25,682 nucleotides of DNA from JAICYJ01 sp035473255 (GCA_035473255.1 DATIOK010000123.1:1-25682), one strand, 5' to 3'. Positions 15,118 through 25,100 are shown, numbered from the stretch's first letter. Notes: generated by a model from the letters alone, not told the origin. Made by a program: numbers and translations.

Positions 15118-15123
15118 AGCCTA
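15118..15123 (-). promoter_or_regulatory. -10 box of the first APH-family gene (leaderless type)
   Basis: On the minus strand TAGGCT is 6 nt before GTG 15111. Confidence 0.55.
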
Positions 15124-15161
15124 CCGCGCCTGCCTGTGAGAACGGCCCCAGCTTCTCAGGG

Positions 15162-15331
15162 ACACGCGCGGCCCGCGGCGTAAGCCTCGCCCGGGCCAGG
15201 CAGGCCGGATCAAGCGGCTGGTGACTTCGAACGACGCGCGGAACGCGGCCATGCTGGCCGTGAATCAGCGGCTGAGATGCCGGGCCGTGAGCGAGGGCGT
15301 GCTGGTCGAAGGGCCGGCACAGCGCGCCTGA
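15162..15331 (+). pseudogene. GNAT acetyltransferase pseudogene, C-terminal remnant with frameshift
   Basis: In one frame, 15206-15331 reads IKRLVTSNDARNAAMLAVNQ followed by RL and ends at TGA 15329-15331. This matches the GNAT motif T-x-N-D-x-x-N-x-x-M-L-x-x-N-x-x-L-G-Y, with the usual LGY changed to LRC. The frame shifted by one base, at 15162-15209, reads ARGVSLARARQAG, resembling the preceding GNAT acetyl-CoA-loop helix. The join near 15207-15210 requires a one-base shift. No N-terminal part remains; the APH gene start lies at 15111. The remnant ends 19 bp before the hexamer upstream of the cyclase gene. Confidence 0.6.
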
Positions 15332-15350
15332 CCAGCACGCGCGGACGTGA

Positions 15351-15356
15351 GAAGCT
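15351..15356 (+). promoter_or_regulatory. Possible -10 box (GAAGCT variant) of the hydrolase-cyclase gene
   Basis: GAAGCT is 6 nt before GTG 15363. The same hexamer at the same spacing precedes GTG 19150. It departs from TAnnnT at the first base. Confidence 0.35.
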
Positions 15357-15362
15357 GTGGCC

Positions 15363-16712
15363 GTGCCGATCGAGACGAGGTATGCCCGCAGCGGCAGCGT
15401 CAGCATCGCCTACCAGGTGTCCGGCGACGGCCCGTTCGACATCGTGTTCGTCCCGGGCGCTGCCTCGCACGTGGAGATGACCTGGGAGGTGCCGGGTCTG
15501 CGGCGCCTGAACGAGCGCCTCGGGAGCATCGGCCGGCTGATTACGTTCGACAAGCGCGGCACCGGCATGTCCGACATGGTGAACGACGTCCCGTCGCTGG
15601 AGACCCGCATGGACGACGTGCGGGCGGTGATGGATGCGGCCGGCAGCAGCCGTGCCGCCATCATGGGTGCCTCCGAGGGCGTGACGATGTCGGTTCTGTT
15701 CGCGGCGACCTACCCTGAGCGCACCGGCGCGCTGGTGCTCTATGGCGGGGTGGCTCGGACGCTGTGGGCGCCGGACTACCCGTGGGGCATACCGGAGGCC
15801 GACTATCTGCGGATGACGGGGGAGGCGCGCGACGCCTTTGTAGCACCCGGCTACAACGAGCAGCTGGCGCGGTCCGGCTCGCCGAATTCGAGCGATGAGG
15901 AGATCACCGCGCTGGCCCGGTACTTCCGCTATAGCAGCACCCCGGCCGCCGACGAGGCGCTGGCGCGCATGAACATGAAGATCGACATCCGCGACGTGCT
16001 GCCCACCGTCAGCGTGCCGACGCTGGTGCTGCACTACGCTGATGACCCCTGGTGCGACGTCGGTCAGGGCCGGCTGCTGGGCAACCGGATCCCGGGCGCG
16101 ACGTATGTGGAGCTTGCGGGCAACTGTCACATCCCGTCGCTGCACGAGGTCGACGGCTTGGCGGACGAGGTCGAGCGGTTCCTGCGGGCCGCCTGGCGAG
16201 ACGACGACTGGGCCGAGGGCGAGCCCGACCGAGTGCTCGCCACCATCCTGTTCACCGACATCGTGGGGTCGACCGCGCGCCTGGCCGAGCTGGGCGACGC
16301 CGGCTGGCAGGCCCTGCTGGAGCAGCACAACACGTTGGTGCGCCGGCAGCTGACGCGGTTCCGGGGCCGGGAGCTGGACACGGCCGGCGACGGCTTCTTT
16401 GCCTCGTTCGACGGGCCTGCCCGCGGTATCAGATGCGCCCGTGAAATCTCGCGGGCGGTGAGCGAGCTCGGGCTCGAGGTGCGCGCCGGCCTGCACACCG
16501 GCGAGTGCCAGCAGGTGGAGGGCAAGTTTGGAGGCATCGCCGTCCACATCGGAGCCCGCGTGGCGGCTCAGGCCGACCCCGGCGAGGTGCTCGTGTCGGG
16601 CACGGTCAAGGACCTGGTGGCCGGCTCCGGCATCGAGTTCGGCGACCGCGGCGTACGCGAGCTGAAGGGGATTCCCGGCGAATGGCGGCTGTTCGCTGTC
16701 GAGTCCGCCTGA
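15363..16712 (+). CDS. Alpha/beta hydrolase-adenylate cyclase fusion (LipJ/Rv1900c-like)
   Basis: A 449-residue protein. Residues about 1-275 are an alpha/beta hydrolase with nucleophile elbow MGASEGVTMS (Ser104), an Asp in LHYADDPW and a likely catalytic His in GNCHIPSLHE. Residues about 290-449 are a class III nucleotide cyclase domain: FTDIVGSTARL with metal-binding Asp299, ELDTAGDGFFASFDGP with the second Asp343, AGLHTGE and VHIGARVAAQA. The Arg of the transition-state region is present, while the usual Asn of VNxxAR is His, as in related hydrolase-cyclase fusions. It should make cAMP, possibly controlled by a ligand bound in the hydrolase domain. GTG 15363 is preferred over in-frame GTG 15357 by hexamer spacing. 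Confidence 0.85.
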   Translation: MPIETRYARSGSVSIAYQVSGDGPFDIVFVPGAASHVEMTWEVPGLRRLNERLGSIGRLITFDKRGTGMSDMVNDVPSLETRMDDVRAVMDAAGSSRAAIMGASEGVTMSVLFAATYPERTGALVLYGGVARTLWAPDYPWGIPEADYLRMTGEARDAFVAPGYNEQLARSGSPNSSDEEITALARYFRYSSTPAADEALARMNMKIDIRDVLPTVSVPTLVLHYADDPWCDVGQGRLLGNRIPGATYVELAGNCHIPSLHEVDGLADEVERFLRAAWRDDDWAEGEPDRVLATILFTDIVGSTARLAELGDAGWQALLEQHNTLVRRQLTRFRGRELDTAGDGFFASFDGPARGIRCAREISRAVSELGLEVRAGLHTGECQQVEGKFGGIAVHIGARVAAQADPGEVLVSGTVKDLVAGSGIEFGDRGVRELKGIPGEWRLFAVESA

Positions 16713-16714
16713 GG

Positions 16715-16720
16715 TAGGCT
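16715..16720 (+). promoter_or_regulatory. -10 box of the CocE-like hydrolase gene
   Basis: TAGGCT is 9 nt before ATG 16730, giving a leader of only a few bases. It begins just after the stop of the cyclase gene at 16712. Confidence 0.45.
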
Positions 16721-16729
16721 CACGCGCCG

Positions 16730-18367
16730 ATGACGATCGAGATCGAGACGCTCGAGGCGGCCGCGCTCGACCCCCGCGCGCAGCAGCACATGGCGCCGAT
16801 GCGCGACGGCGTCGAGCTTGCCACCGACGTGTACCTGCCGGACGGGCAGGGCCCGTGGCCGGCGGTGCTGGTGCGGCTGCCGTACGACAAGAACGGCCGC
16901 TACTGCTGGATGCCGTTCATCGCCGGCCACTTCACCGAGCGCGGCTACGCGTTCCTGCCCCAGGACGTGCGCGGCAAGTTCCGGTCCGGCGGTGAGGTGA
17001 ACGCGTTCGTGCACGAGGTCGACGACGGCTACGACACAATCCAGTGGATCACGGAGCAGTCCTGGTCGAACGGCGACGTCGGCATGTGGGGCGACTCCTA
17101 CTACGGTTACACCCAGTGGGCGGCGGTCGCCTCCGGGCACCCCGCGTTGAAGGCGATCGTGCCGCGCGTGACCGTGGCCGACCTGTTCGGCTGGCTCGAC
17201 GGCGACGGCGTGGCACCGCTCTACGGCGCTCACTACCTGGCCCAGTACTGGGCGGACGGCCGCACGCACCACTGGACGCCGGACTGGACGCGGCGGCCGC
17301 TGAGCAAGCTGTTCGATCCTGCGTTCGAGCTGATCGGCAGCCGCTCCCTGGCCTTCGACCGGCTGCTGGCGGAGGCCCGCGGCCAGGCGCCGGTGGACAT
17401 GTACGGCGACCGCCATCCGTTCACGCGGCTCCGGATCCCGACCCTGCACGGGGTTGGCTGGTTCGACAACATCACTCCTCCGCACATGCTCGACTATGAG
17501 CGCCTGATCAGCGACCCGGAGACGGCACCGTTCCAGTACCTGCACGCCGGCTCGACCGACCACGAGAACTACCGCTTCGAGTCCGTGCCGATCCCCGAGA
17601 GCGAGGACCACGACACCCACGACGATGCGCTCGAGCGGATGCTGCCGCGCTACCTCGCCCCGGCGCTCGACTTCTTCGACGCCTTCCTGGCCGGTCGTAG
17701 CGACCCCGAGTCGGTGCCGCGCGTGCGCTGGCACCTGCCGAACGTGGGCTGGCACGAGTCACCGGTCTGGCCGCCGGCGGGTGCACGCGAGCAGCGCCTG
17801 TACCTGACGGACGCGGGTGGTCTCGCCGAGGCCGAGCCCGGCGATGGGGCGGTCGCGTGGATGCACGATCCCGAGAACCTGGTGCCCTCCACCATCGAGA
17901 ACCCGTTCGCCTTCCTCTACGAGTACCCCGACGAGGATGCGGTCGCCTCGCGGCCCGACGTCGCGGTGTTCGAGTCGGCCAACCTGGCCGACCACCTGAC
18001 GCTGGCGGGCCGCGTCGTCGCCCACCTGACCGTGGCCGGCGACGGCCCGTCCATGAACCTGCACGTCAAGCTGGTCGACGTCGACCCGGCGAGCGGGTCG
18101 CACATCGTGCTCTACGGCCAGCGCGCGGTCGACAACCCCGCAGACGGCATCGCCGCCGAGGTCTACCTTGGGCACACCGGCTACCGCGTCCCGCCCGGCC
18201 ACCGGTTGCGGCTGCAGGTCGCCTCCAGCGACTACCCGCTGTACGTGGCGCACCCGGGGAGGCCCGAGAGCCCGTGGTTTGCGACCCGTACGGCGGTCAA
18301 TCACCAGCGCCTGCTGACCGGCGGGCCGGCTCCGTCGTACCTGAGTGTGACCGTGCTCGACGACTAG
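16730..18367 (+). CDS. CocE/NonD family alpha/beta hydrolase (peptidase S15-like)
   Basis: A 545-residue protein in two parts. Residues about 20-330 are the X-Pro dipeptidyl-peptidase S15 catalytic domain, opening MRDGVELATDVYLPD and PAVLVRLPYDK, then LPQDVRGKFRSGG. The nucleophile is Ser123 in MWGDSYYGY, and the likely acid and base are an Asp in WFDN and His in STDHENY. Residues about 350-545 are the C-terminal jelly-roll typical of CocE and glutaryl-7-ACA acylases (LAGRVVAHLTVAGDGPSMNL, PPGHRLRLQVASSDYP). Family members hydrolyse esters, amides or peptide bonds. The substrate is unknown. There is no signal peptide. Confidence 0.85.
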   Translation: MTIEIETLEAAALDPRAQQHMAPMRDGVELATDVYLPDGQGPWPAVLVRLPYDKNGRYCWMPFIAGHFTERGYAFLPQDVRGKFRSGGEVNAFVHEVDDGYDTIQWITEQSWSNGDVGMWGDSYYGYTQWAAVASGHPALKAIVPRVTVADLFGWLDGDGVAPLYGAHYLAQYWADGRTHHWTPDWTRRPLSKLFDPAFELIGSRSLAFDRLLAEARGQAPVDMYGDRHPFTRLRIPTLHGVGWFDNITPPHMLDYERLISDPETAPFQYLHAGSTDHENYRFESVPIPESEDHDTHDDALERMLPRYLAPALDFFDAFLAGRSDPESVPRVRWHLPNVGWHESPVWPPAGAREQRLYLTDAGGLAEAEPGDGAVAWMHDPENLVPSTIENPFAFLYEYPDEDAVASRPDVAVFESANLADHLTLAGRVVAHLTVAGDGPSMNLHVKLVDVDPASGSHIVLYGQRAVDNPADGIAAEVYLGHTGYRVPPGHRLRLQVASSDYPLYVAHPGRPESPWFATRTAVNHQRLLTGGPAPSYLSVTVLDD

Positions 18368-18386
18368 ATACGCCGGCAGGTTCGAT

Positions 18387-18392
18387 TACGCT
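18387..18392 (+). promoter_or_regulatory. -10 box of the membrane-anchored protein gene
   Basis: TACGCT is 11 nt before ATG 18404. A GGTGGAG stretch between them could serve as a very close ribosome site, so this gene may have a short leader. Confidence 0.4.
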
Positions 18393-18403
18393 GTGGGTGG
18401 AGC

Positions 18404-19132
18404 ATGTTGCAATCGCGAGCAGTCGTGGGGATGATCGTGGCGACCGTTCTCGCCGCGGGCACCGCGTGCGGCACCACGGTCAAGGGCACCGAGAAGCCGT
18501 GGGGACCGCTGTCGACCACCGCCACGCCGCACCTGCCGTCGGGGTCACGCGCCTCCATCAACCACACGCTGGACGTGTTCGTGCGAAACGGTGTGGAGCG
18601 CCGCGACCCGGCCAGGGCGTACGCAGTGGCATCGTCGATGATGCGCATCGGCCAGACGCGCAAGCAGTGGAACCAGGGCACGCTCCCGGTGCCGCCGTAC
18701 CGCACCAAGGGCACCCAGTTCCATGGCTACACCGTGATGAGCGCCTCGCAGAAGCAGGTGTACCTGACCATGATCCTGCAGCCGCGCAACCCCAGGACGC
18801 AGGGCGCCGTGGCCTACAACATCCGGCTCTCGAAGGCCGCCAACGGCAGCTGGCTGATCGACTGGTTCACACCGTCGGCCTTCTTCGCGGCCAAGGGCCA
18901 GACGCCGAAGCTGTTCGCCGAGCCGGACCTGGCGCCGTCGCTGGGTGTCGCCTCGCTGAAGCACAAGAGCCACGCCAACCTGATCATGTGGGGCGTGCTG
19001 GCGCTGCTGATGATCCCGCTGGTGGCTACGATCGCGTTCGTCTTCGGGGCGTTCGGCTCGCGCATTCGCTGGCGCAGGCGGCCGGACGATGATCCCACCT
19101 GGGCGGCCGCGTTTCGCCCCGATGACCGCTGA
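18404..19132 (+). CDS. Exported membrane-anchored protein of unknown function
   Basis: A 242-residue protein. A hydrophobic N-terminus ends near AAGTACG, where Cys22 could be a lipidated residue, although the preceding residues are a poor lipobox. Residues about 40-185 form an extracytoplasmic domain with VRNGVERRDPARAYAVASSM and TLPVPPYRTKGTQF. A strong membrane span of about 23 residues follows at about 193-216. The end is a basic cytoplasmic tail (RIRWRRRPDD). The domain pattern, with helices then a mixed strand region ending WLIDWFTPSAFF, resembles small NTF2-like exported domains, but I cannot name the family. The promoter-proximal arrangement suggests its own transcript. Confidence 0.65.
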   Translation: MLQSRAVVGMIVATVLAAGTACGTTVKGTEKPWGPLSTTATPHLPSGSRASINHTLDVFVRNGVERRDPARAYAVASSMMRIGQTRKQWNQGTLPVPPYRTKGTQFHGYTVMSASQKQVYLTMILQPRNPRTQGAVAYNIRLSKAANGSWLIDWFTPSAFFAAKGQTPKLFAEPDLAPSLGVASLKHKSHANLIMWGVLALLMIPLVATIAFVFGAFGSRIRWRRRPDDDPTWAAAFRPDDR

Positions 19133-19137
19133 CGTGC

Positions 19138-19143
19138 GAAGCT
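19138..19143 (+). promoter_or_regulatory. Possible -10 box (GAAGCT variant) of the DUF3303 gene
   Basis: GAAGCT is 6 nt before GTG 19150, as at 15351-15356. Confidence 0.35.
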
Positions 19144-19149
19144 TGGGCC

Positions 19150-19416
19150 GTGCGCTACATGGTCGTCGAACGGTTCATCCAGGGCCCTGAGCCCGTCTAT
19201 CGCCGGGCGGCCGAGCGCGGCCGCATGCTGCCGCCGGGGCTCGAGTACATCGACAGCTGGGTCGACGAGCGGCTTGACCGCTGCTTTCAGCTGATGGAGA
19301 CCGAGGATCCCGCGCTGTTCGACCAGTGGATCGCCTGCTGGGACGACCTGGCGGAGTTCGAGGTGGTGCCGGTGGTGTCGTCGGCGCAGGCCGCCGCTAG
19401 CGTAGGCCCTCGGTAG
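19150..19416 (+). CDS. DUF3303-like small protein
   Basis: An 88-residue protein from GTG. It shows the family layout: YMVVERF, then VYRRAAERGRMLPPGLEYID, then SWVDERLDRCFQLMETEDP, and finally FDQWIACWDDLAEFEVVPVV. The fold is predicted to be a small ferredoxin-like dimer of unknown function. Its last 20 nt overlap the tail of the convergent APH-type gene. Confidence 0.7.
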   Translation: MRYMVVERFIQGPEPVYRRAAERGRMLPPGLEYIDSWVDERLDRCFQLMETEDPALFDQWIACWDDLAEFEVVPVVSSAQAAASVGPR

Positions 19417-20320
19417 CCCGCTCGAGCCCGGCCAGCACCTCCGACAGGAGCGCCGGCATGCCCACGTCGTGGGCGTACTCGGCCAGCGCGGCCCACAGCG
19501 ACACGGCCAGCACCCGCGCCCGGGTGAGCGCGTCGTCGTCGACCGGCCCGTATTCGTCGTGGAAGGCCGCGCGGCCGGCGGGCGGCAGGTAGCCCCAGTA
19601 GAGCGGCAGGTCGATCGCGGGGTGGGCACGGCACACGTCGATCCAGTCGATCACCCCGGACGGCTCGCCGTCGGCGCCGATCAGCAGGTGGCGCACGTGC
19701 AGGTCGCCGTGCACCACGGCCAGCGCCGTGGGCGGATCCAGCCGCTCGGCCCGGTCGAGCAACGCCGCCAACCCCGGCGGCGGTATCCACAGGCCGGCGC
19801 CTTGCAGGACCCCGCAGCGACGGCGGGCGTCGGCCACGCGGTGGGGCATGTCGGCGCGCCGCACCGGATCGACCGGAAGCGCCGCGCCGCCGGCCGTGAC
19901 CGTGCCCGGATCGACGTCGTGCAGCGCCCGCAGGAACCGGCCCAGGGCGGCGCCGTGGCCGACGCGATCGGCATCCGAGGGCGCGGCTTCGGCGGCTTCG
20001 CGTCCGGGCAGGTACGGCGAGCCGGACCATGGCCACGGGAACTCCGGCCCGGGTTCACCCCTGAAGGCCGCCACCGGGATCGGCAGCGGCAGGCCGGGGG
20101 CCAGTACCGGCAGCACCTCGGTCTCACGCAGGAAGCCGGGAACCACCACCTCGCGGCGTGGGAAGCGGAACACCCAGCGCGAGCCGACCAGCCACACGGT
20201 GCTGTCCCAGCCCTCGCCAAGCGGCTCGATCGGGGCTCTGTCCAGTTCCGGAAACCGCTCTCGGATCAGCCGCCCCGCCAGCGCCGAGTCGACCACGATC
20301 TCCGGACTCCACTGCGGCAT
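19397..20320 (-). CDS. Aminoglycoside phosphotransferase-fold kinase (APH family), second copy
   Basis: A 307-residue protein. The N-lobe contains PLGEGWDSTVWLVG (glycine-rich loop) and WVFRFPRRE with the ATP-binding Arg/Lys position. The catalytic loop VVHGDLHVRHLL has Asp206, and the metal motif VIDWIDVCRAHPAIDL follows. It belongs to the fructosamine-kinase/aminoglycoside phosphotransferase superfamily, and resembles MphA-like and homoserine-kinase-like members more than the first APH gene at 14170. The substrate is unknown. ATG 20320 is supported by TATCGT 6 nt upstream. It is back-to-back with the degenerate Nudix gene, with start codons only 34 bp apart. Confidence 0.75.
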   Translation of the reverse strand: MPQWSPEIVVDSALAGRLIRERFPELDRAPIEPLGEGWDSTVWLVGSRWVFRFPRREVVVPGFLRETEVLPVLAPGLPLPIPVAAFRGEPGPEFPWPWSGSPYLPGREAAEAAPSDADRVGHGAALGRFLRALHDVDPGTVTAGGAALPVDPVRRADMPHRVADARRRCGVLQGAGLWIPPPGLAALLDRAERLDPPTALAVVHGDLHVRHLLIGADGEPSGVIDWIDVCRAHPAIDLPLYWGYLPPAGRAAFHDEYGPVDDDALTRARVLAVSLWAALAEYAHDVGMPALLSEVLAGLERATEGLR

Positions 20321-20326
20321 CGGATC

Positions 20327-20332
20327 ACGATA
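20327..20332 (-). promoter_or_regulatory. -10 box of the second APH-family gene (leaderless type)
   Basis: On the minus strand TATCGT is 6 nt before ATG 20320. It is 10 bp from the opposing -10 box at 20343-20348, so RNA polymerase could occupy only one of the two promoters at a time. Confidence 0.55.
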
Positions 20333-20342
20333 GCGACCGCTG

Positions 20343-20348
20343 TAAGCT
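20343..20348 (+). promoter_or_regulatory. -10 box of the degenerate Nudix gene (leaderless type)
   Basis: TAAGCT is 6 nt before ATG 20355. This selects 20355 over the in-frame ATG at 20349. Confidence 0.55.
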
Positions 20349-20354
20349 ATGCAC

Positions 20355-20909
20355 ATGAGCGAGCAGGCGATACCGGCAGCATCCGGCACGGGCGGCCCGG
20401 GCGAGGAGCAGCACCCCGCCATCTTCGCGACGACGGTGTGCTCGATCGTCGAGCACGGCGGAGAGCTGTTGATGGTGCGGCAGCTGAACCGCGAGGGCGA
20501 GGAGCGATGGAACTTCCCGACCGGATGGATGGCGTCGCACGACGAGGACGGAAACGTCCAGATCCCCGAGCACGTGGTCAACCGCAACCTGCTGATGGAG
20601 ACCGGCTACGCCGCGTCCGGCGCGACGCTGATCGGCGCCACGCTGGTGCGCGAGCACGATGAGGACGGCCGGCGCATCGGCACGTCGATGCGGCTCGACT
20701 ACCTCTCCAGCCAGCCCCGCCAGACCAGCTACGCGATCAACGACTCCGACATCCTGGGCGCGCCGCAGTGGTTCAGCCCCGCCGACATCGAGATCATGAT
20801 CGCGAACAACGAGGTCAAGGGCGAGCTGACCGCCGCCGCGTTCCGCCACTGGCAGGAGTTCCGCAGGAGCGGTGCCGTGTCGGGCGACGTGATCGACATC
20901 CCGAACTAG
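20355..20909 (+). CDS. Nudix-fold protein with degenerate Nudix box
   Basis: A 184-residue protein. Residues about 25-130 look Nudix-like: strands AIFATTVCSIVEHGGELLMV, WNFPTGWMASHDEDGN, then the helix HVVNRNLLMETGYAASGA. In the canonical box the helix reads R-E-U-x-E-E-x-G-U; here it is R-N-L-L-M-E-T-G-Y, with two of the three glutamates replaced, and an insertion lengthens the loop before the helix. Catalysis by the usual metal cluster is therefore doubtful. It could be a ligand-binding Nudix-like regulator or use other residues. The C-terminus carries a helical tail ending SGDVIDIPN. ATG 20355 is preferred because TAAGCT is 6 nt before it. Confidence 0.6.
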   Translation: MSEQAIPAASGTGGPGEEQHPAIFATTVCSIVEHGGELLMVRQLNREGEERWNFPTGWMASHDEDGNVQIPEHVVNRNLLMETGYAASGATLIGATLVREHDEDGRRIGTSMRLDYLSSQPRQTSYAINDSDILGAPQWFSPADIEIMIANNEVKGELTAAAFRHWQEFRRSGAVSGDVIDIPN

Positions 20910-20913
20910 ACCT

Positions 20914-20935
20914 GCCGGGCCCGTGGGCCACCGGC
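20914..20935. terminator. Bidirectional hairpin between convergent genes
   Basis: GCCG and GGCC pair with GGCC and CGGC around the loop CGTG, with a 2-nt bulge on one side. The hairpin fills the 26 bp between the stops at 20909 and 20936 and could end transcripts from both sides. Confidence 0.4.
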
Positions 20936-21718
20936 TCAGCTGCCCGTGAACCGCGGCGGGCGCTTCTCCAGAAACGCCGCCACGCCCTCGGCGAAGTCGT
21001 CGCCGGCCGCGGCGATCGCCTGCAGCCGTGCCTCCTCGTCCAGCTGGCCGTCCAGCGAGCTCTCAAGCGACCGGCCGATCAGCTGTTTGCTGAGGCCGAT
21101 CGCGGCGGTGGGCCCGGCGGCGAGCGCTGTGGCCAGGGCGTCGGTCTCGGCGGCCAGGTCGGCGTCCTCGACCACCCGCGTGACCAGCCCCAAGTCTGCC
21201 GCCTCTGGCGCAGCGATCTTCCGGCCCGAGACGATCCATTCGAACGCGGCAGCCGATCCGATCAGCCGCGGCAGCGTGTGAGAGAGACCCGAGTCCGGCA
21301 CCAGGCCGATGCCCGCGAAGGCCGGCACCAGGCTGGCCGAGGCGGCCGCGAGCCGCAGGTCACAGGCCAGCGCGAGCGCCAGCCCAGCCCCCGCGGCGGG
21401 CCCGTTGATGGCGGCGATCACCGGCTTTCGCAAACCGCGCAGCACGCGGATGGCGGGGTTGAAGTGCTGCCTCAGCAGCTCCCCCACCGCCGCCGCGTCG
21501 CGCGGGAACTCGCCGACATCCTGGCCGACGCAGAACCCGCGTCCGGCGCCCGTGATCACCAGCGCCCGCACGTCTGGCTGGGCGGCCCGGTCGAGCGCCG
21601 CGGCCAGCCGCTCGTGCATCGCCAGGTCAAGCGCGTTCAGCACGGCCGGGCGGTTCAGCGTGATCGTCTGCACCGCGCCGTCGTGGGTGACCAGCAGCTC
21701 GCTCGAGGACTCGGACAT
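20936..21718 (-). CDS. paaG: Enoyl-CoA hydratase/isomerase family, PaaG-like
   Basis: A 260-residue crotonase-fold protein. NRPAVLNALDLAMHERL opens the domain. The CoA-binding oxyanion block is GRGFCVGQDVGEF and the second is INGPAAGAGLALALACDLRLA. The catalytic position in GIGLVPDSG is Asp142 with Gly in place of the first hydratase Glu. This combination, plus FNPAIRVLRGLRKPVI and HTLPRLIG, is characteristic of PaaG, which isomerises ring-epoxide CoA thioesters to oxepin-CoA in phenylacetate degradation. No other paa gene is in the window, so a general delta-isomerase role in fatty-acid breakdown is equally possible. ATG 21718 is supported by TAGACT 7 nt upstream. Confidence 0.75.
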   Translation of the reverse strand: MSESSSELLVTHDGAVQTITLNRPAVLNALDLAMHERLAAALDRAAQPDVRALVITGAGRGFCVGQDVGEFPRDAAAVGELLRQHFNPAIRVLRGLRKPVIAAINGPAAGAGLALALACDLRLAAASASLVPAFAGIGLVPDSGLSHTLPRLIGSAAAFEWIVSGRKIAAPEAADLGLVTRVVEDADLAAETDALATALAAGPTAAIGLSKQLIGRSLESSLDGQLDEEARLQAIAAAGDDFAEGVAAFLEKRPPRFTGS

Positions 21719-21725
21719 GAGCCCG

Positions 21726-21731
21726 AGTCTA
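21726..21731 (-). promoter_or_regulatory. -10 box of the PaaG-like gene (leaderless type)
   Basis: On the minus strand TAGACT is 7 nt before ATG 21718. It lies 10 nt below the stop of the upstream Nudix gene at 21741. Confidence 0.5.
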
Positions 21732-21740
21732 TTGGCTGGC

Positions 21741-22194
21741 TCAGCCCGGAGGCCGTGCCACCGTGACCAGGTGCTGGATCGGCCGGCGGAACCCATCGGC
21801 CAGATCGAAGGCCAGCTCGACCGCCATCGCCTCCGGCAGCAGCGGGCCGGGCTGCTCGCCGGGCCGATGCCATTCGTGCATGCGCGGGTCGCTGGGCGTG
21901 CCGTGCGGGCCGCCGCGCACCGCCGCCAGCCGGTAGAGGATCAGCTCATGGCGGTAGTCGCCGCTCTCGACGTAGATGTTCTCGCTCAGGTACAGCACCC
22001 GCCCCACCTCGATCTCAAGCGCCGCCTCCTCCATCAGCTCGCGCCGCAGGCACTGCTCCGACGTCTCCCCCGGCTCGAGGCCACCCCCGGGCAGCCAGTA
22101 GAAACGCTCGCGATCATCGTGGTGGGTGCGATCCATCAACACCGCCCCCTCCTGCACGATCACCCCCCGAACCCGCAGCGAGAGCTCGGGCAGC

Positions 22195-22202
<8 letters not shown>
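21741..22202 (-). CDS. Nudix hydrolase
   Basis: A 153-residue protein with an intact Nudix box at about 39-61: GGGLEPGETSEQCLRRELME followed by EAAL, containing the R-E-x-x-E-E metal site. The preceding strand is LRVRGVIVQEGAVLM, and a C-terminal sheet (HELILYRLAAV) follows. It hydrolyses some nucleoside-diphosphate-linked compound in the cytoplasm; the substrate is not readable. The best start is TTG 22202, which overlaps the end of uvrA by 8 nt and keeps the whole first strand, so it is probably translated by coupling on the uvrA transcript. A later GTG would remove that strand. Confidence 0.8.
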
Positions 22203-25038
<2,836 letters not shown>

Positions 25039-25079
25039 GAACCCCCCAGATGTGGCTTGATCAAGCGGAAACACCTGGG

Positions 25080-25085
25080 ATTCTA
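25080..25085 (-). promoter_or_regulatory. -10 box of uvrA
   Basis: On the minus strand TAGAAT, close to TATAAT, gives a leader of about 35 nt to GTG 25038. Its -35 region would coincide with the SOS box. A second possible -10, TACGCT at 25127-25122, lies 11 nt before ATG 25110. Confidence 0.5.
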
Positions 25086-25100
25086 GCAGTGTGTCGTTGG

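Noticed and set aside
14002..15183. Plus-strand open frame of 393 codons over the first APH gene
   Set aside because: No recognisable motif; the minus strand carries a complete APH kinase with a promoter at the right distance.
15210..16547. Minus-strand open frame of 445 codons over the hydrolase-cyclase gene
   Set aside because: Composition is that of a shadow frame (His, Arg, Val, Gly rich without domains); the plus strand shows two complete catalytic domains.
14170..20320. The two APH-family kinases as an antibiotic-resistance locus
   Set aside because: They are far apart and dissimilar, lie among ordinary metabolic genes, and the fold covers many non-antibiotic substrates.
20936..21718. 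A phenylacetate degradation cluster around the PaaG-like gene
   Set aside because: No other paa gene is present; neighbours are Nudix genes, uvrA and an APH-type kinase.
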